Positions 23,136 through 23,699 of a stretch of DNA of 23,699 bases are shown piece by piece. Both the position numbers and the translations under genes were made by a program. Source of the DNA: an uncultured Blautia sp. GTDB lineage: Bacteria; Bacillota; Clostridia; Lachnospirales; Lachnospiraceae. The stretch lies in NCBI GenBank assembly GCA_900551715.1, contig URXG01000039.1, positions 1 through 23,699 on the forward strand, given 5' to 3'. The notes beneath the pieces are model-generated. The model made no database searches. It was not told where the DNA came from and worked only from the letters and a program-made list of their open reading frames with translations. Positions within the stretch are counted from its first letter, which is position 1; each line of letters begins with the position of its first letter.

Positions 23136-23155
23136 TAAGGGATCAGGTTCCCTTA
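23136..23155 (+). other. Hairpin between ilvN and ilvC
   Basis: TAAGGGA-TCAGGT-TCCCTTA, a perfect seven-pair stem with a six-base loop. It is followed by AT-rich DNA without a T run, so it is a weak terminator at best. It may set the relative level of ilvN and ilvC mRNA. The loop starts with T, unlike the ANTAR-type loops. Confidence 0.45.
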
Positions 23156-23200
23156 ACGATATATCATTTTATTTTACAATTAGCTTAGGAGGAAACAAAG

Positions 23201-23699
23201 ATGGCAAACAGGATTTTTTACCAGGAAGACTGTAATTTAGGATTACTGGACGGTAAGACCATTGCGATTATCGGTTATGGTAGCCAGGGACATGCACATG
23301 CACTGAACTTAAAGGAATCAGGTTGCAATGTCATTATTGGTCTGTATGAAGGAAGCAAGTCCTGGAAGAAAGCCGAAGAACAGGGCTTTAAAGTATATAC
23401 TTCTGCTGAAGCAGCAAAAATGGCTGATATCATTATGATTCTGATCAATGATGAAAAACAGGCAGCTCTTTATAAGAAAGACATCGAACCAAATCTTGAA
23501 GAAGGAAACATGCTGATGTTTGCTCATGGTTTCAACATTCATTTCGGATGTATCGTTCCGCCAAAGAACGTAGATGTTACTATGATCGCACCAAAAGCAC
23601 CAGGACATACAGTAAGAAGCGAATATCAGGCTGGAAAAGGAACACCTTGTCTGGTAGCTGTAGAGCAGGATTACACAGGAAAAGCACTTGACAAAGCAC
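23201..23699 (+). CDS. ilvC: Ketol-acid reductoisomerase (N-terminal part, runs off window)
   Basis: Second enzyme of branched-chain amino acid synthesis: isomerises and reduces acetolactate. The open frame from the ATG at 23201 (TTAGGAGGAAAC before it) reaches the window edge, 166 residues of about 335-340. It starts MANRIFYQEDCNLGLLDGK; the dinucleotide fold is IAIIGYGSQGHAHALNLK, and the later APKAPGHTVRSEY is the class I signature. The cofactor loop reads GLYEGSKSW, where many class I enzymes have Arg at the Tyr position. The two Ser residues typical of NADPH use remain, so cofactor preference is uncertain. Spacing from ilvN is 104 bases with a hairpin. Confidence 0.96.
   Translation, partial: MANRIFYQEDCNLGLLDGKTIAIIGYGSQGHAHALNLKESGCNVIIGLYEGSKSWKKAEEQGFKVYTSAEAAKMADIIMILINDEKQAALYKKDIEPNLEEGNMLMFAHGFNIHFGCIVPPKNVDVTMIAPKAPGHTVRSEYQAGKGTPCLVAVEQDYTGKALDKA

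Noticed and set aside
23136..23155. Six-base loop hairpin between ilvN and ilvC as a fifth ANTAR site
   Set aside because: The loop TCAGGT begins with T, not A, and no terminator overlaps its 3' arm.

Overview
The window reads as a chromosomal segment of a Gram-positive, anaerobic Firmicute, most likely a gut Lachnospiraceae (Blautia/Dorea/Ruminococcus-like). Reasons are the moderate-GC codon use, strong Shine-Dalgarno sites, U-tract intrinsic terminators, a type III plus a type I glutamine synthetase, an LL-diaminopimelate aminotransferase and an indirect asparaginyl-tRNA route (AspRS plus GatCAB). The genus is an inference. No mobile element, CRISPR array, rRNA or tRNA was found.

Layout: (1) 1-1364, minus strand: 5' two thirds of a type III glutamine synthetase (glnN), running off the left edge. 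(2) 1365-1735: divergent control region with a minus-strand glnN promoter/attenuator and a plus-strand purF promoter/attenuator. (3) 1736-11016: purF, then pyrG-gltB-gltD; pyrG has its own promoter and a strong leader terminator. (4) 11017-13093: promoter, attenuator, glnA (type I) and an ANTAR-domain RNA-binding regulator. (5) 13149-19019: a non-discriminating-type aspS, gatC, gatA, gatB and dapL, closed by a terminator at 19050-19092. (6) 19270-22456: M18 aminopeptidase, HAD phosphatase and a tyrosine-phosphatase-family protein. (7) 22504-23699: promoter, ilvN and the start of ilvC.

Regions 1-5 form a glutamine economy cluster. GlnN and GlnA make glutamine, while PurF, PyrG, GltBD and GatCAB all spend its amide nitrogen. 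The most interesting signal is in the leaders. All four transcription units with a recognisable nitrogen promoter (glnN, purF, pyrG, glnA) carry a small hairpin with a six-base loop AAAGGC or AACGGC, having A at loop position 1 and G at position 4. Its loop and 3' arm are reused as the 5' arm of an intrinsic terminator. This is the signature of an ANTAR antitermination site, and an ANTAR protein with a degenerate, probably non-phosphorylatable receiver is encoded directly behind glnA. I infer a local ANTAR regulon in which each gene is switched by competition between a hexaloop hairpin and a terminator, with the regulator gene itself downstream of one switch. Unlike the described two-hairpin ANTAR targets, three of the leaders appear to start almost at the hairpin and have room for only one.
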